Assembly: GCF_000002985.6 (NCBI RefSeq)
Contig: NC_003279.8
Location: 3,162,001-3,226,000 of the forward strand
Source of the DNA: Caenorhabditis elegans
Lineage: Eukaryota; Nematoda; Chromadorea; Rhabditida; Rhabditidae
Length of the DNA: 64,000 bases
Direction: 5' to 3'
In this document: piece after piece, positions 11,025-23,500 of the stretch
Layout of the letters: every line of letters starts with the position of its first letter
Numbering within the stretch: position 1 is the stretch's first letter
Notes under the pieces: generated by a model
The model's database searches: none
The model's input: the letters and a program-made list of their open reading frames with translations, nothing else
What the model was told of the DNA's origin: nothing
Translations under genes and position numbers: made by a program

Positions 11025-11358
11025 CACACCCCTATTCTACAGTAGTCATTTAAAGAACTACTGTAGTTTTTTTTCGCTTAGAGATAATTTGCTCGTCAAA
11101 TATGTTGTGCAGTACGCAGTTTCAGATACTATTGCATTAAAAACACAATGTTTTAATGGAGTTTTTTAAACGCTTTAACATGATTACGTGCACATCTAAC
11201 AGACAATTACCGTAATATTGAATGGTAAGAAATGTTTTTCAATTTTTTTTTGTGGAGAAAAACTTTTCAGATAACAACTTTTACTTTAGAATAATAAAAC
11301 AATTGGGTAACACAACAAAAAACAACGAACGAGGAAAAAAAAAACCAAAAAAAAAAAA

Positions 11359-14310
11359 TTATTCGATGGCATTCTCCGGAGCCGCCTCAACAAGTGGAGT
11401 CTTTCTCAATGCTTTCACCTTTCTCGTCTGAATATCATCTGTTCTCTGCTTGCCAACATGAACTCGAGCCAACTGATTTCCGAACACATCCTCACTCAAA
11501 TTCTTTCTTCTCTTCTTCATCAGAGCCTTTGGCTTCTTGCATGCCAACTTGAACAGAGCATCGTCGGCCAACTTCTTACGCATCACCTCAAAACTGATCG
11601 ATGGTCCCATTTCGGCGAGCTCGACGCGTGGAGTAGCTGTCGCCGACTTTTTGAGCATCGGACGATAGACACGAAGAGCCAAGTTTGTCTCGTCGAGAGC
11701 CGTGAATACAATCACTGTTTCGAGTCCTTCGAGACGAACTGTGTCGACTTTTGGTCCGCGGAACCAGTCGACCATCAGGTTTCCGATACGTTTCATATCA
11801 CCGTCTGATTCGAAAGCAGCTCCCTCGAGAATGACACATGGCTTTGATCCGAGTGTCATTTTGGCGGCCTGAAATTTCAATAATTATAGATTCCAAATTA
11901 ATTCTAAGATTCTAATATTAAAGGCGGTGTAGTCGAATTTTTTTCATTGCTTTATTAGACTCAAAATTGTCTAAAAACACCGAATTTCATAATGAAACTT
12001 CTTGAAAACTTGTCAAAAAATAGTTATGACGGCTCAAAAAATGGCTTAAAATTAGTGAAAATTTGAAATTTGACCGATTTGTCAAGCGGCTGGAAACATT
12101 TTTTGTTGAAATCACCGTCAAATTTTGAGTATACAATGTAATTATCTTGCGTTTTTAACTTCATTTAGCTATTTTAAAGTCGATGGACGCGAGATTTTAA
12201 TTTTTTTTTTTTTTAATCGACTTTAAAATATCCAATTAAAGTTAAAAACTCAAGATAATTTCATTGTATACTCAAAATTTGACGGTGATTTCAACAAAAA
12301 AATTTCCAGCCGCTTGACAAGTCGGTCGAATTTCAAATTCAAACTAATTTTAGGCGATTTTTTGAACCATCATAACATTTTTTTGAGAAGTTTTCAAGAA
12401 TTTTCATTATGAAATTCGGTGTTTTCAGACAATTTTGAGTCTAATAAAGTAATAAAAAAAATTCGCCTACGCCACCTTTAAGGGAAGAATCTGGGTATTT
12501 AGAACGTTTTTTTTTCTTTTTTTTGCGTATTTTGAAGTATTTTAAACAGGGCTGAAACCAAGGGTGTCGATTTTTTGCTTTTTAAAAAATAAAATCAAAA
12601 AACGAAAAATTTTTAGATTTTGCAACACCGAAAATCGAACAATTTTCGTTTTTTTTTTGGAAATTTTTTTTTTGGAAAAGTGAAGTTTAGAAGCTAAAAT
12701 ACGATTTTTTTTTGGTTTTTTTTGTCCTAGCATAGAGCCAATCTGTGCTAAAATGGACGTATTTGGTAGTAAAAAACTTCGCAAAATGCAAATTTAGAAG
12801 AAAAATTGCCTATTTCAGTTAAAATCCAATTTTGGTCACTTTTTCGTGTCGCAGCGGTCTGAAGTTTACTTTTTTTTTTCGAATTAACATCTTTTATTGC
12901 ACTTTTTTTCGTAAAAAAAAATGCAATAAAGGATGATAATTCGAAAAAAAAAGCCAATTTCGGACCACTGCGACACAAAAAAGTGGCCAAAATTAGAGAT
13001 TTTAGCTAAAAATAGGCTAAATTTCGACATCTTCCTTCAAAAAAATCCAACCTCAAAGTTGGATGAGGATTTGTAGGAAGTGATTCTGAGCTCAGCCATA
13101 TCGAGAAGCTGTCCATCGTAAGTTCTGCCAAAAGTCAGGCAATTCGGCTTCTTCTTCGAATTTGAACCCAGCACAAACAATGAAGTATCGAATTTCGAGC
13201 CAGCACGGACGATTGGGGTCTCGTCCTCGAACAAATGGTACGGATTGTGCCTGAAAATTGAATTTTTTTTTTTGGGATGAACGGCCTTTTATCATTTTTA
13301 ATTGAAAATGTGTAGAAAATCTCTAGATTTATCTGAAAATAACGTAAATTTCAGCTGAAAATGCTCAAAAATTACCTTTATTCGGCAGTTTTTGCCACTT
13401 TGAGCTGAATTCAGCTGAAATGAATGATATTTTCAGACATCTACAAATTTTTAATTAAAAATGTTAGATTCTTGTGTAGAATCATTCTGTGCGTACAAAT
13501 CTGCTGATTTCAGTGCAAGTTTTTGAATTAAAAATGTATTTATTCTGTCGAAAAGTGTCTTTTTGAGGTCTTTTCAGTAAAAATCAATATTATTTTCAGA
13601 TTTTTCAACTCAAAACGTGGGATTTTCAGACTGAAATTAACAGATTTGTACGAAAATCGAAGCCGCACAGTATAATTCCACACAATCGGTGAGAATCTCT
13701 AGATTTATCTGAAAATAACGTTAGTTTCAGCTGAAAATGCTCAAAAAATTGCCGAATAGAGGTAATTTTTGAGCATTTTCAGCTGAAATTAACGTTTTTT
13801 TCAGATAAATCTAGAGATTTTCAACTAATTTTCAATGAAAATGTTGGATAATTGTAGAGATCCTTGTGCGGCAATTATTTTCGTTCAAATTTGTTAAATT
13901 CAGTCTGAAAATGCAATTTTTGAATCGAAAAATCTGAAAATAATATTAATTTTTGTTGAAAAAACCTCAAAAAGGCATTTTTCAACAAAATGAATTCATT
14001 TTTGACTCTAAAACTTGAATTTTCACACTGAAATCAGCCGATTCAAGCCCTACTTGTCCATTTTAGTGGTAAGCGGCTTCTTCATGTCGAACAAATCCAT
14101 CATTGCGTGGCTGATTATCTCGTTTGTCTTGGCTCCACGGCAAAATAGGGCTTTCTTGTCATTTTCGACCTGGAAATTGGTTATTTAATGCTTTTTTAGG
14201 CGAAAAATCGCGAAAATCGCAAAATTTCGATAAAAACCAACAGTTTTCGACGCCCGATTGACCAAAACTCTCTTTCCCTTCTTTGTCTTAATTTTTTCGA
14301 CTCGAACCAT
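11359..14310 (-). CDS. Ribosome production factor 2 homologue (Brix domain)
   Basis: Four minus-strand exons (14310-14242, 14169-14054, 13250-13052, 11868-11359) join in phase to 297 residues. After a basic N-terminus (KIKTKKGKRVLVNRASKT) comes a Brix domain, with family hallmarks HNPYHLFEDE, KKPNCLTFGRTYDGQLLDM, WFRGPKVDTVRLEGLE and RVELAEMGPSISF, then a Lys-rich tail (KKPKALMKKRRKN). The order and spacing match eukaryotic RPF2 along almost its whole length. RPF2 acts with RRS1 to load the 5S RNP into the nucleolar pre-60S particle (family knowledge). Its start lies about 200 bp downstream of the listerin stop on the same strand, so it is probably the second gene of an operon. From memory it is Y54E10A.10. 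Introns carry palindromic repeats. Confidence 0.93.
11918..12484. repeat. Palindromic element (AAAGGTGGTGTAGTCGAAT family), RPF2 intron 3
   Basis: About 565 bp foldback. The left end AAAGGCGGTGTAGTCGAATT is mirrored by ATTCGCCTACGCCACCTTTAA on the right. Internal arms include CCGAATTTCATAATGAAACT and AAAGTCGATGGACG. Two further copies lie at 34923-35502 (syp-5) and about 51209-51766 (fog-1). Confidence 0.85.
12798..13022. repeat. Inverted repeat in RPF2 intron 3
   Basis: GGTCACTTTTTCGTGTCGCAG on the left pairs with CTGCGACACAAAAAAGTGGCC on the right around a T/A-rich centre, just upstream of the exon 3 donor. Confidence 0.7.
13300..14045. repeat. Nested inverted repeats in RPF2 intron 2
   Basis: AATCTCTAGATTTATCTGAA followed by CAGCTGAAAATGCTCAAAAA occurs at about 13319 and 13694, and in inverted orientation at about 13770-13822. 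The 13690-13835 block alone is a tight hairpin. Almost the whole intron is this structure. Confidence 0.75.
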
Positions 14311-14511
14311 GCTGAAAACCTGAAAAACCGCGGAATATACCTTAAAAATGCAAAAAATAGGCACAGAGATAGCAAATTTCCCGAGAAAAACGGGATTTTT
14401 TTCGAAAAATAGAGAAAAATCAATAAAATATCTATCCGTAGTTGACACCGAATGATAAACAGAAATAAATTCTTTAAAAAATAAATATTATCACAAGAAA
14501 AAAGAGGAAAT

Positions 14512-17500
14512 TTAAGTGAAATTATTCCGGCAAAGTGGGCAAGTCGATTGATTGCTTGATTCGAACCATTTGTACTGAAAAAAAAGAAAATTGGAGAAAG
14601 TTAGGCCACGGCCACCACGGCCCCACGAAAATGGAATCTGCGTAACGGAGATCTGCGACAATTTTGCTAACATTTCGGATTGAATTGGCAAAAAATTGTA
14701 AATTTTCGATATTTTCCAGGAAAAGCAGAACATTTTTAAATTTTTTATAAGAGATAATCGAACATTTACGTTTTTTTTTTTACTTTAGAGAAAATCGAAA
14801 TTTTCCGATTTTCTGTTTGAAAAAAAATTGAAAAATCCACATTTTCTATGAAAAAATCAAACATTTTCAATTTTTTTCAATTTTTCCCTGAAAAAAATAA
14901 TTTTAATTGTTCAGAATTTTTTATAATCGAAATTTTCAAATTTGTGGAAATTTTTATTCAAAATTATCAGATTTTTACCTAAAAACTCCTATTTTTCTTC
15001 TTTTTTTCGATGTTTCCCGAAAAGAAAAAACGAAAATTTTCGATTTTCTCTGAAAAAATATGCAATTTTTCCATTTTATCGATTTTTGCAGGAAAAAAAT
15101 TCAGAAAATCGTAAAATTTCGATTTCCAATTTTCTCAAAATTTTTTTCTGAGAAAATCGAAAAACGTTTCGCTTTTCTCTAAAAAAGTCGGTATTATCAA
15201 TTTTTTTTTTGGAAAAAATTTCATCTTTTGAATTTTTTTTTTTTCAGATTTTAACTAGAAAATTCCAAAATTTTTTTTTCGATTTTTCCAGAAAAAGAAA
15301 TCGGAAATAAAAAAATCATAATTTTCTGATTTTCTCTAGAAAAAATTGAAAATAATCAATTTTTCTGGAAAAAATCAAAATTTCGGAATTTTTTTCTTCA
15401 AATTATCAGATTTTCATCAGATTTCCGCAAGAAAACTCCAAATTTTCAGTGTTTTTCGTTTTCGTTTTTTGCATTTTTTAAGGGAAAAATCGCAAATTTT
15501 TCAAAAATTTCGAGTTTTCACAGAAAAAATCAGAAATTTACAATTTTTCGACTTAAAACAAAATTGAAAATTTTCGATTTTCTCTGGAAAAAATTCAAAA
15601 ATCGTAAATTTTTAATTTAAAAAATCGAAATGTTTTCAGGAAAAATTGAATAGCTGCGTTTTTTTCACTGAAAAAAATCGGAAATGAAATTTTTTTTCAA
15701 AATTATCAGATTTTCATCAGAAAACTCTAAAATTTCAGCTTTTTTTTCGATTTTTCCCGAAAAAAATCGAGAAAATCGATAATTTGTTATTTTTGATTTA
15801 AAAAATCGAAACATTCCGATTTTTCAAAAAAAATTTTAAAATGTTCTCTTTTCTTTGGAAAAATTTTTGAAAATCGAAATTTTCAGATTTTCTCTGAAAA
15901 AAATCGGAAAATTTACAATTTTTTGGAATTACTCTAAAAACATTTTTTAAAACTGAAAAAAAAGTCGAAAATTCTGAAATTTTTCGATTATCTCTAATAA
16001 ATCGAAAATTTCCGATTTTTTCTGAAAAAAGTCGAAAATTCTGAAATTTTTTAAATTTTCTCTAAATTTTTTTTCCTCAAAATTATCAGATTTCCGCCAG
16101 AAAACTCCAAATTTTCAGAGTTTTTTTAAAAAATATTTTTGCAGATCTGCAGATCTCCTTCTCGCGCATTTCCTCTTTCCATAGGGCTTCCTCATAACCT
16201 ACCAAACAATTCGAATGGAATTTATTCTTGCACTGTTTGCACTTAATTTTCGGCAACTGATGTGTCTGCTGATGTACAGTCATCATACAAATCGTACAAT
16301 CCTCAACACCCTCCACACCCTTATCAACATTCCGCTTCCACATCTCAATTCCCTCTAAAATTGCTCCATTTTGATGAAAAAGGTAGGCATTCAACTGTAA
16401 AAGCCATTTCTTCGCTCGATCCGTCTTAACAATTGCCTTATCAAGAGTCAGTGAAGGAACAGAAAGTGGATAATCCGGTGGAAGGCCAATTGTAAGCTTC
16501 ATCTTCGTCTCCTCGACCACATATTCGGCAATTATCTCTCCAGTTACTGGAACTGTTCGAACTTTCATTTCTCCTTCGAATTTCGCTTCACGAACTTTTC
16601 CGAGTTCCTGTTCAATGAGCAACCGGCTCGCGTACTTTGTTACAGTTTCCTGGAACATTGGCATAAAACAATTTGGCATTCCTTTATAGAATAATCGAAT
16701 TGCTGCTGGCAGCAATGTCATCGATTTGAAGAGAAGACGGGAAGCGAATTTATCGAAAAATATTGGAGAAGCTGATAGATCCGATTCCAAGTAGTACGCT
16801 CGTTCTTGCGATTTCGCTGAAATTTTTTTTGGAAAAAACTATTGAGTCCGTGGTCGTTTTTAGATTTTTCGAATTTAAAAAAAATCAAAAAACCAACAAT
16901 TTTCGATTTTTCTTTTTTTCAGAAAATCGAAATTTTTAAATCTAGTTTTGTTTATATTGATAAGAAAAAAACATAAACATTTATTCTGAAAAGAAGAAAC
17001 AAGACCAATAGTTTTTTTTAATTGAAAAAACGAAATTTTTCGATTTTCCAAATTTTTAAAAATCAAAAAAACCGACACCCTTGGTCCGTGGCTTTTTTAT
17101 TGGTTTTTTTCTCATCAACATAAACAAAATTTGATGAAAAATTGATCGAAAATTGTTCGTTTTTCGATTCTTGAAAATTTCGGCCTTTTTCCGATCCATA
17201 TTTCGAAAAATCGTTGAAATTTCAACAAATCCAAATTTCAGTAAAATGTAAAATGATGTGCGCCTTTAAATAGTACTGTAATTTCACTTTCCGGAAATTT
17301 CACCAATTTTTCATAGTAAATTGATAAAACAAATCGCAAGAAAAACTCTTTAAAAATTGGTGAAAATTCCAAAAAGTGAAAATACAGTACTCTGTAAAAG
17401 CGCACACAATTTTTTCAAACATAAATTTATCGCGTCGAGACCTGGAGTACCGTATTTTCGGCAGAAAAATTGCAAAATTTCGGATTTTTTCACATTTTTT

Positions 17501-20500
17501 TTAAGTTTTCGTTCGAATTTCCGATTTTCTAAAAATCAAAAAAAAATTGTTATCAAAATCCCCCATTTTTCGGGGTTTTCAAGCAAAAATTGCGCTCAAA
17601 ATTCCAGATAAAAATTGGAAATTTTGAGCAAAAGCCGCATTTTTTTTTTGAAATTCAAATTTTCGTAACATACGAATTCGACAACCAATGGGAACCTGAC
17701 GGAACTCAAATGGCTGATCCAACATCAATGCATTCAAAGCATTCTTGAAAAATGGATCAATGACGTCACAATAGGCGACCCGATGCTCTTGGCTAAAGCC
17801 TGAATCTTTTGTATTTTCCAGTGGTAAAAGTGTCAAATCGAGAAGCAATGGGCCAACGTGTGGATTATGATGATCTTTTGGATATGATTTTGATATCATT
17901 ACTGGTAGTGAAAGCTTCCGGCGATTCGTAGAGACCTAAGAAAATATTTAGAATTTTTTTTTCAATTTTTCAACAAAAAAAATTTTGATACCGGCAATTC
18001 TGAATCTTCGTTTGATTTTAGAGCTGCTGCGTTTTCCAATTTGAACATTATTGGCATTAGTCTGAAAAAATTCACATTTTTTTGGCAAAACTGGATTTTT
18101 AAATTTATTAAATTGGAATTTTGCCTAAAATAATCGAAGAAAAGTGTAAAATTATTAATTTTAATAAAAAAATGTTTTCTTATTTTCCACAAATTTTTTG
18201 TCAATTTTTCAGACATTTTTTCGTAAAAAATATATAGTCCGACAGAAATTATCTGCTTTAATAACTCGATAAATTCTTTTTTATTGAAAAAAGTGAAATT
18301 ATCAATTTTAGGGCCCGTTTTGAAATTTTATGTAATTTTTTTAAAAGAGTTATCAAGTTTTATTTACGGTAAAATGTCCGAATTTTTTTTTCGTTCACTG
18401 GAAATTATATTTTCTTTAGAAATATTCAAATTTCAGTATAAAATCATAATTTTCTGGATAAATCTTTAATATTTTTCCGGAAAAACAAAAAATGTTGGTT
18501 TAATTTTTTCACAGAAAAAATAGAAATGAATTATTATTTTTTCTTGAAAAAGTAATGAAAAAATGTCAATTTTCTCTGTAAAATCGAGAAAATTTGAATT
18601 TTCTCAACAAAAAAAATTCGTAATTTATTATTATTTTTCTGAAAGAATAATGAAAAAAATATCAATTTTTTCTTTTAAAAAAATCCAAAAAAATCGAAAA
18701 TTTTTTAATTTTCTCTGAAAAAAATTCAGAGAAATTTTTTAATTTTTTTCTAAAAAAAACATCTAAAAATTTTAAAAAAATCTTTTTTTTTCTGTAAAAA
18801 ACCCTAAAAAATTTAAATTTTAGCGTGACTGTAGTACGTTACATTTTCAAATTTTTCAATTAAAAAAAAAGCTAAAATTCTTACAATCTAGCAACTGAAT
18901 AAGCTATCAATTGAATATGCTCATTGTTGGATGCAAATAGACTAAAAGCCTGTGCAATACATGATTCTTGGAATGCGGGATACTTGAAAACCGACAATTC
19001 CGGAATAAACTCTTGATTCGCCACGTCATCATCATTTGAGAAGCTCGTCGGAAACTCAGAAATCACAAAAAGTGCTCTGAGAAGAGCCCGAACGAACGGA
19101 GTCGGCTGTTGATCTCGTCGAATTGTACGGAATAGTCGAATACAATAGGTATGAATTGTTGGTGTGTAGAATTCATTCCATTCTTCAACACTTTGCTCCG
19201 AATATGCTCCACGCTTTGTCGCATCGGTGAGCACCACGAAAAGCTCGAGGTAGAGGGTGGTGAGGGCTTCAAGTAGAGGATTTTCAGAGAAAGAGTGCGG
19301 AGAATCGATTAGGATGTCTGTGGAGGTCTGAAAATATATATATAACTTTTTTATTTTTTCCCGGATAAAAACTACATTTTTTTTAGGCAAGAACAGTTTT
19401 TTTCATTTTCCGGAATATAGAAAAATCGCAATTTTACGGTTATTTTTTTCGATTTTTAAGAGAAAATTGCAAATTTTTCGATTTATTCAAGGAAAATTGA
19501 TTTTTTAAAGATTTTTCCAAATGAAAAATCATTTTTTATTTATTTACTATTAGAAAAAATTTGTTCTTTTTCAGAGAATCGGTTGGGATGTTTGTGGAGG
19601 TCTGAAAATAAAAATTAAAAAGTTTTGAAATGAAATTTTTTTTGTTGTTTTTTCGGATAAAATTGAGTGCTTTATTTATACAGGGTGGGCCAAAAGTATG
19701 GTAACACGTTTGCAGCACTATAACTTTACTAGTGGAGAGAGTTATTACATCAATTTGTACAAGTTTTGTTCTTCATAAAATACTGACTAGATGAACGTTT
19801 TGAATTTTCAAAATATTCCCATCCGCATCGCTGCAGGCCTTCAGAACTTTTGAGATCACGATCTTTATGGCACGCAAGTCGGCTTTCTGCGGGATTTCTA
19901 CATTTTTCTCGAGGAATCCATCACGTGTCTTACAAGTTTTTATAGTTCAAAGAATGCTCTTGGTCTAGAGATTCTTTAAAAACAAAAATCCAAATAATTT
20001 CTATCACGGTATTTCTGTCATGGACTGCGGCAGTAGGTTAAGTCTTGAATGGCAAAGTCACCAGAAAGATGGATGTGAGCGGCGAGTAGCAGTATGCAGA
20101 AAAATTCACTTTAGTATTTTTCGAGACGTTTTGACCTGACTTTCCAGAATTTGTTTAGAAAATTGAGCTCGGATGATTTTGTGGGTCGTTACTCCTTGCG
20201 AAACCAAAAAAACCTGAGTAAATTTCGCAAAGTTGAATTCATGAAATATTCAAAGGTTCTTGCTAGGCGCCAGTGTCGACACAGAAAATTTTTATATGCT
20301 ACAAAAATAATTAAAAACGCTTCTTCACTTTTTTAACTTTAAATTTAACATAAAAATCATACATCTGAAAATTATTTGCGTGCGTGGGAGGTGTGTTTGT
20401 GTGGGAAGTGCCGCGTGCCAAATTACCGTTTTTTCGAAAGGGTTCGCCAAATTGTCGAGGTGATAAAGATTACACCTTATTGGGAAACATTACAAATTTT

Positions 20501-23500
20501 GAGTCAAATTGAAGGAAATTTATTCAGCTATCAGTATTCGATAGAAAAATGTACGTATGACGTGGCAGTCGCGCGAAAAGCTCATGTAAAAGAGCGTTTC
20601 ATGTGTTACCATACTTTTGGCCCACCCTGTAATTTTCGATTTTTAAAAAATACTTTAAAAAATTTTTTAGAAAAAAAAAACTTTTTTAGTTGTGAACAGG
20701 GCTGCAAAAAACTGGAAAAAACCAAAAAAAAAGATTTAAATAAAACAAAGAAAATTGATTTTTTTTCTATTTTTTTCAGGGAAAACTGAATTTTTTCGAT
20801 TTTTTCAGAGAAAATTTAAAATAATGTGCTTTTTGGATATATTTCGGAGAGAGAACTTTTGCAATTTTTTTTTACAAAAAATTATTGGAATTTTTACGGG
20901 AAATTTCTATACGAAATTTAGAATTTTCCTAGTTTTTCCCGGTAATCTAGGGCAACTTTAAACGATTTTTAAAAAATTTTTAAAGCTGTTTTTTTTTTGG
21001 AATTTGATGGAAAATATGTCAAAATTTGCGTTTTTTGTAAAATTTAGGCTTCCAATCTCACATCTAAAACCGTAATAATCCCACAAAGTGTAAAATCTCG
21101 AAATTCCAAATTCTCAGCGCGGAAAATTTCCCCGCCACACTGGATAAATCGCTTCACAAACGTCAAATTCGCCAGCCATTCGTACTTTTTTGATCTGAAA
21201 ATTGGGCGAAATTGGGCAATTTTAAGCACTTTACGAGGCATACTGATCAAATTGAAATAGTGGAAATGAATTTTCAGATTGTGATGCTTCGAAGACTTTT
21301 TCAACATATTCCAGAGGTGTGTCGGTTTTTCTGAAAAATTAAAAATAGTAGGGAGTAGAATATATTTAAATTGAAAAAAAAAGTTATTATTATGAAGATG
21401 CAGAAAAATGGGTCTCGTTAGGTATTTTGTCGGAAAAAACCGTAATTTTAAACTTTTTCGGTCAGCTTCGCCAATTTTCAAGCATTTTTCGTCGATTTTT
21501 TTACACGTTTTCCGTAGTTTTTACACGTGGTGCCAGAGTGTCCCATGTTGGATTGATCTACGTTGATCTACAAAAAATGCGGGAGAAGAGACGCAGAGTT
21601 CTCAACTGATTTCGCATGATTAAGAACGTGTTGACGTCACATTTTTTTTGAGAAAAAAGTTTCCGCATTTTTTGTAGATCAAACCGTAATGGGACAGCCT
21701 GACACCACATGTTTTCATTAATTTTTGAAATTTTCAACGTTTTAAATTCCAAAACGTTTAAATTGTTAATATTAAAATTAATGTTAATTAAAACTGAATT
21801 TAAAAATTGGAATTTTTCAAAAATGTTTGAATTAAAATTTTTTTAAAACTTTATGTGGAAAAGTGTCTGAAAAATTGAGAAATTTAGAAAATTTTCATTC
21901 TGAATTCAAACATTTTAACTAAAAATTCGAAATTTTAACCAAAAATTCCGATTTTCCTCAAAAACTTCAAATCTTTTGACTAAAAATTTATATTTTTCCC
22001 GAAAAATTCCAATTTTTTTTGAAAAATTCAACTTTTTTCAAAGAATTCCATTTTTTCAAATTTTTCACCAAAAAATTCAAATTTTTCTCAAAAATTCAAA
22101 TTTTGCTCAATAATTCTAACTTATTATTTAAAAATTCTAATTTTCCCGAAAAATGCAATATTTTGACTAAAAATTCAAAATATTAACTAAAAGTTCAAAT
22201 TTATCTAAAAAAACACCTTTTACAATTATATTCGGTATTCGAGACTGTAGGGGCAAAAAACCGATTGCACCTTTAAAAAAGGCTCATTTTTCTGCGTCTT
22301 ATTAATAATACTAACAGGTAAATTGTCTCAATTTTCGTATCCATATCTTCTGAATATTCTTCGAATTTTTGGCGTTTTTCAGGAATTCCATAGGTATCTG
22401 TGATAAAGTTTGGTGCACAACAACAGCCATCATTTATCAATTTCTGAATTTCTTCTGATTTAATTACTCTCTTCTCGAGTTCTATTCTCAATTGTTGAAG
22501 TTCTTCATCCAAAAATTTCAAACAATATCGATTACCAAGTGCAGAGATTACACGAATCATTTGCCACGCGAATAACTGATGAATTGAAGAGTTATCTGAA
22601 AATAAAATTGAGATTATAGAAAGATGTGACCAATTCACGATACTGAAGTATTCAAGTTTAAAAAATAGGAAAACTTTGAGAAATCACTTAGTTTTCTGTT
22701 GAAATTATTTTTTTTGAAGGTATTTCGTTTTTTTTTTTTTGGAATAAAATTTCTAGAAAAATAAAAGAAAAAACAAATTTTTCGTTTTTTTTTCTTATTT
22801 ACGGGACCACAAAATTTTGAGAAAATTCTGAAATTTAATACAATACAAAAAAGTCGAATTTTGAGCCTTTTTGTGGATTTTCTGACTAAAACAACATATA
22901 TGACGCGCAAATATCTCGTAGCGAAAACGAAACTACAGTAATCTTTTTAATGACTACCGTAGCGCTTGTGTCGATTTACGGGATCTCGATTTTATGAAAT
23001 TAATTTATTTTCGAATATTTATATTTAGCGATATTCCATCTTCCCTTTGTTTCTTCGTATTATTTTCTCTTTTTTTTTTGCTTAATCTGAATATTCTATC
23101 GATAAATAAATTATTTAATTAATTTCAAAAATCTAGTCAGTAAATCGACCTACAGTAGTAATTTAAAGAATTACTGTAGTTTCCGCTACGAGATATTTTG
23201 CGCGTCAAATATGTTGTGCAGTACGCATTCTCAGAATTTTGTGTTCCCCTAATAACAAACTTTTTAAAAAAATCGAAATTTGTCGATTTTTTTTTTCGTA
23301 AAAAACAGAAAAAAAGGTGTTAATCTACAGTATTTTTAAAATTATAATTTAAATTTAAAATCAAAAAAGTGTTTTTTAATTTATAAAAAAAAGCGCTCGA
23401 TTTTTAAATTTTAAAGATTTTTTCGAATATTTTTTTAAATAAAAGAAAATATCTGAAAATATCGATAAAAAATAATGTTTTAAGCTGGAAAACGCAAAAA

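Larger units (their letters stand above)
9124..11358. other. Intergenic region between convergent dnc-6 and RPF2 genes
   Basis: About 2.2 kb without a credible gene. It holds the dnc-6 3' UTR, two small hairpins near 9320-9365, the 26-bp minisatellite, a half copy of the GGTGGAGTACC palindromic family (about 10517-10620), a CACGTG-ended palindrome and a partial TACTGTAG/GCTCGTCAAATATG repeat (11037-11129). Open frames across the minisatellite are artefacts of its period. Confidence 0.7.

Noticed and set aside
20376..20789. 137-codon plus-strand frame inside the mariner-type element
   Set aside because: It runs across the right terminal repeat into the flanking intron and lacks resemblance to any family; the transposase-like scrap is on the other strand.
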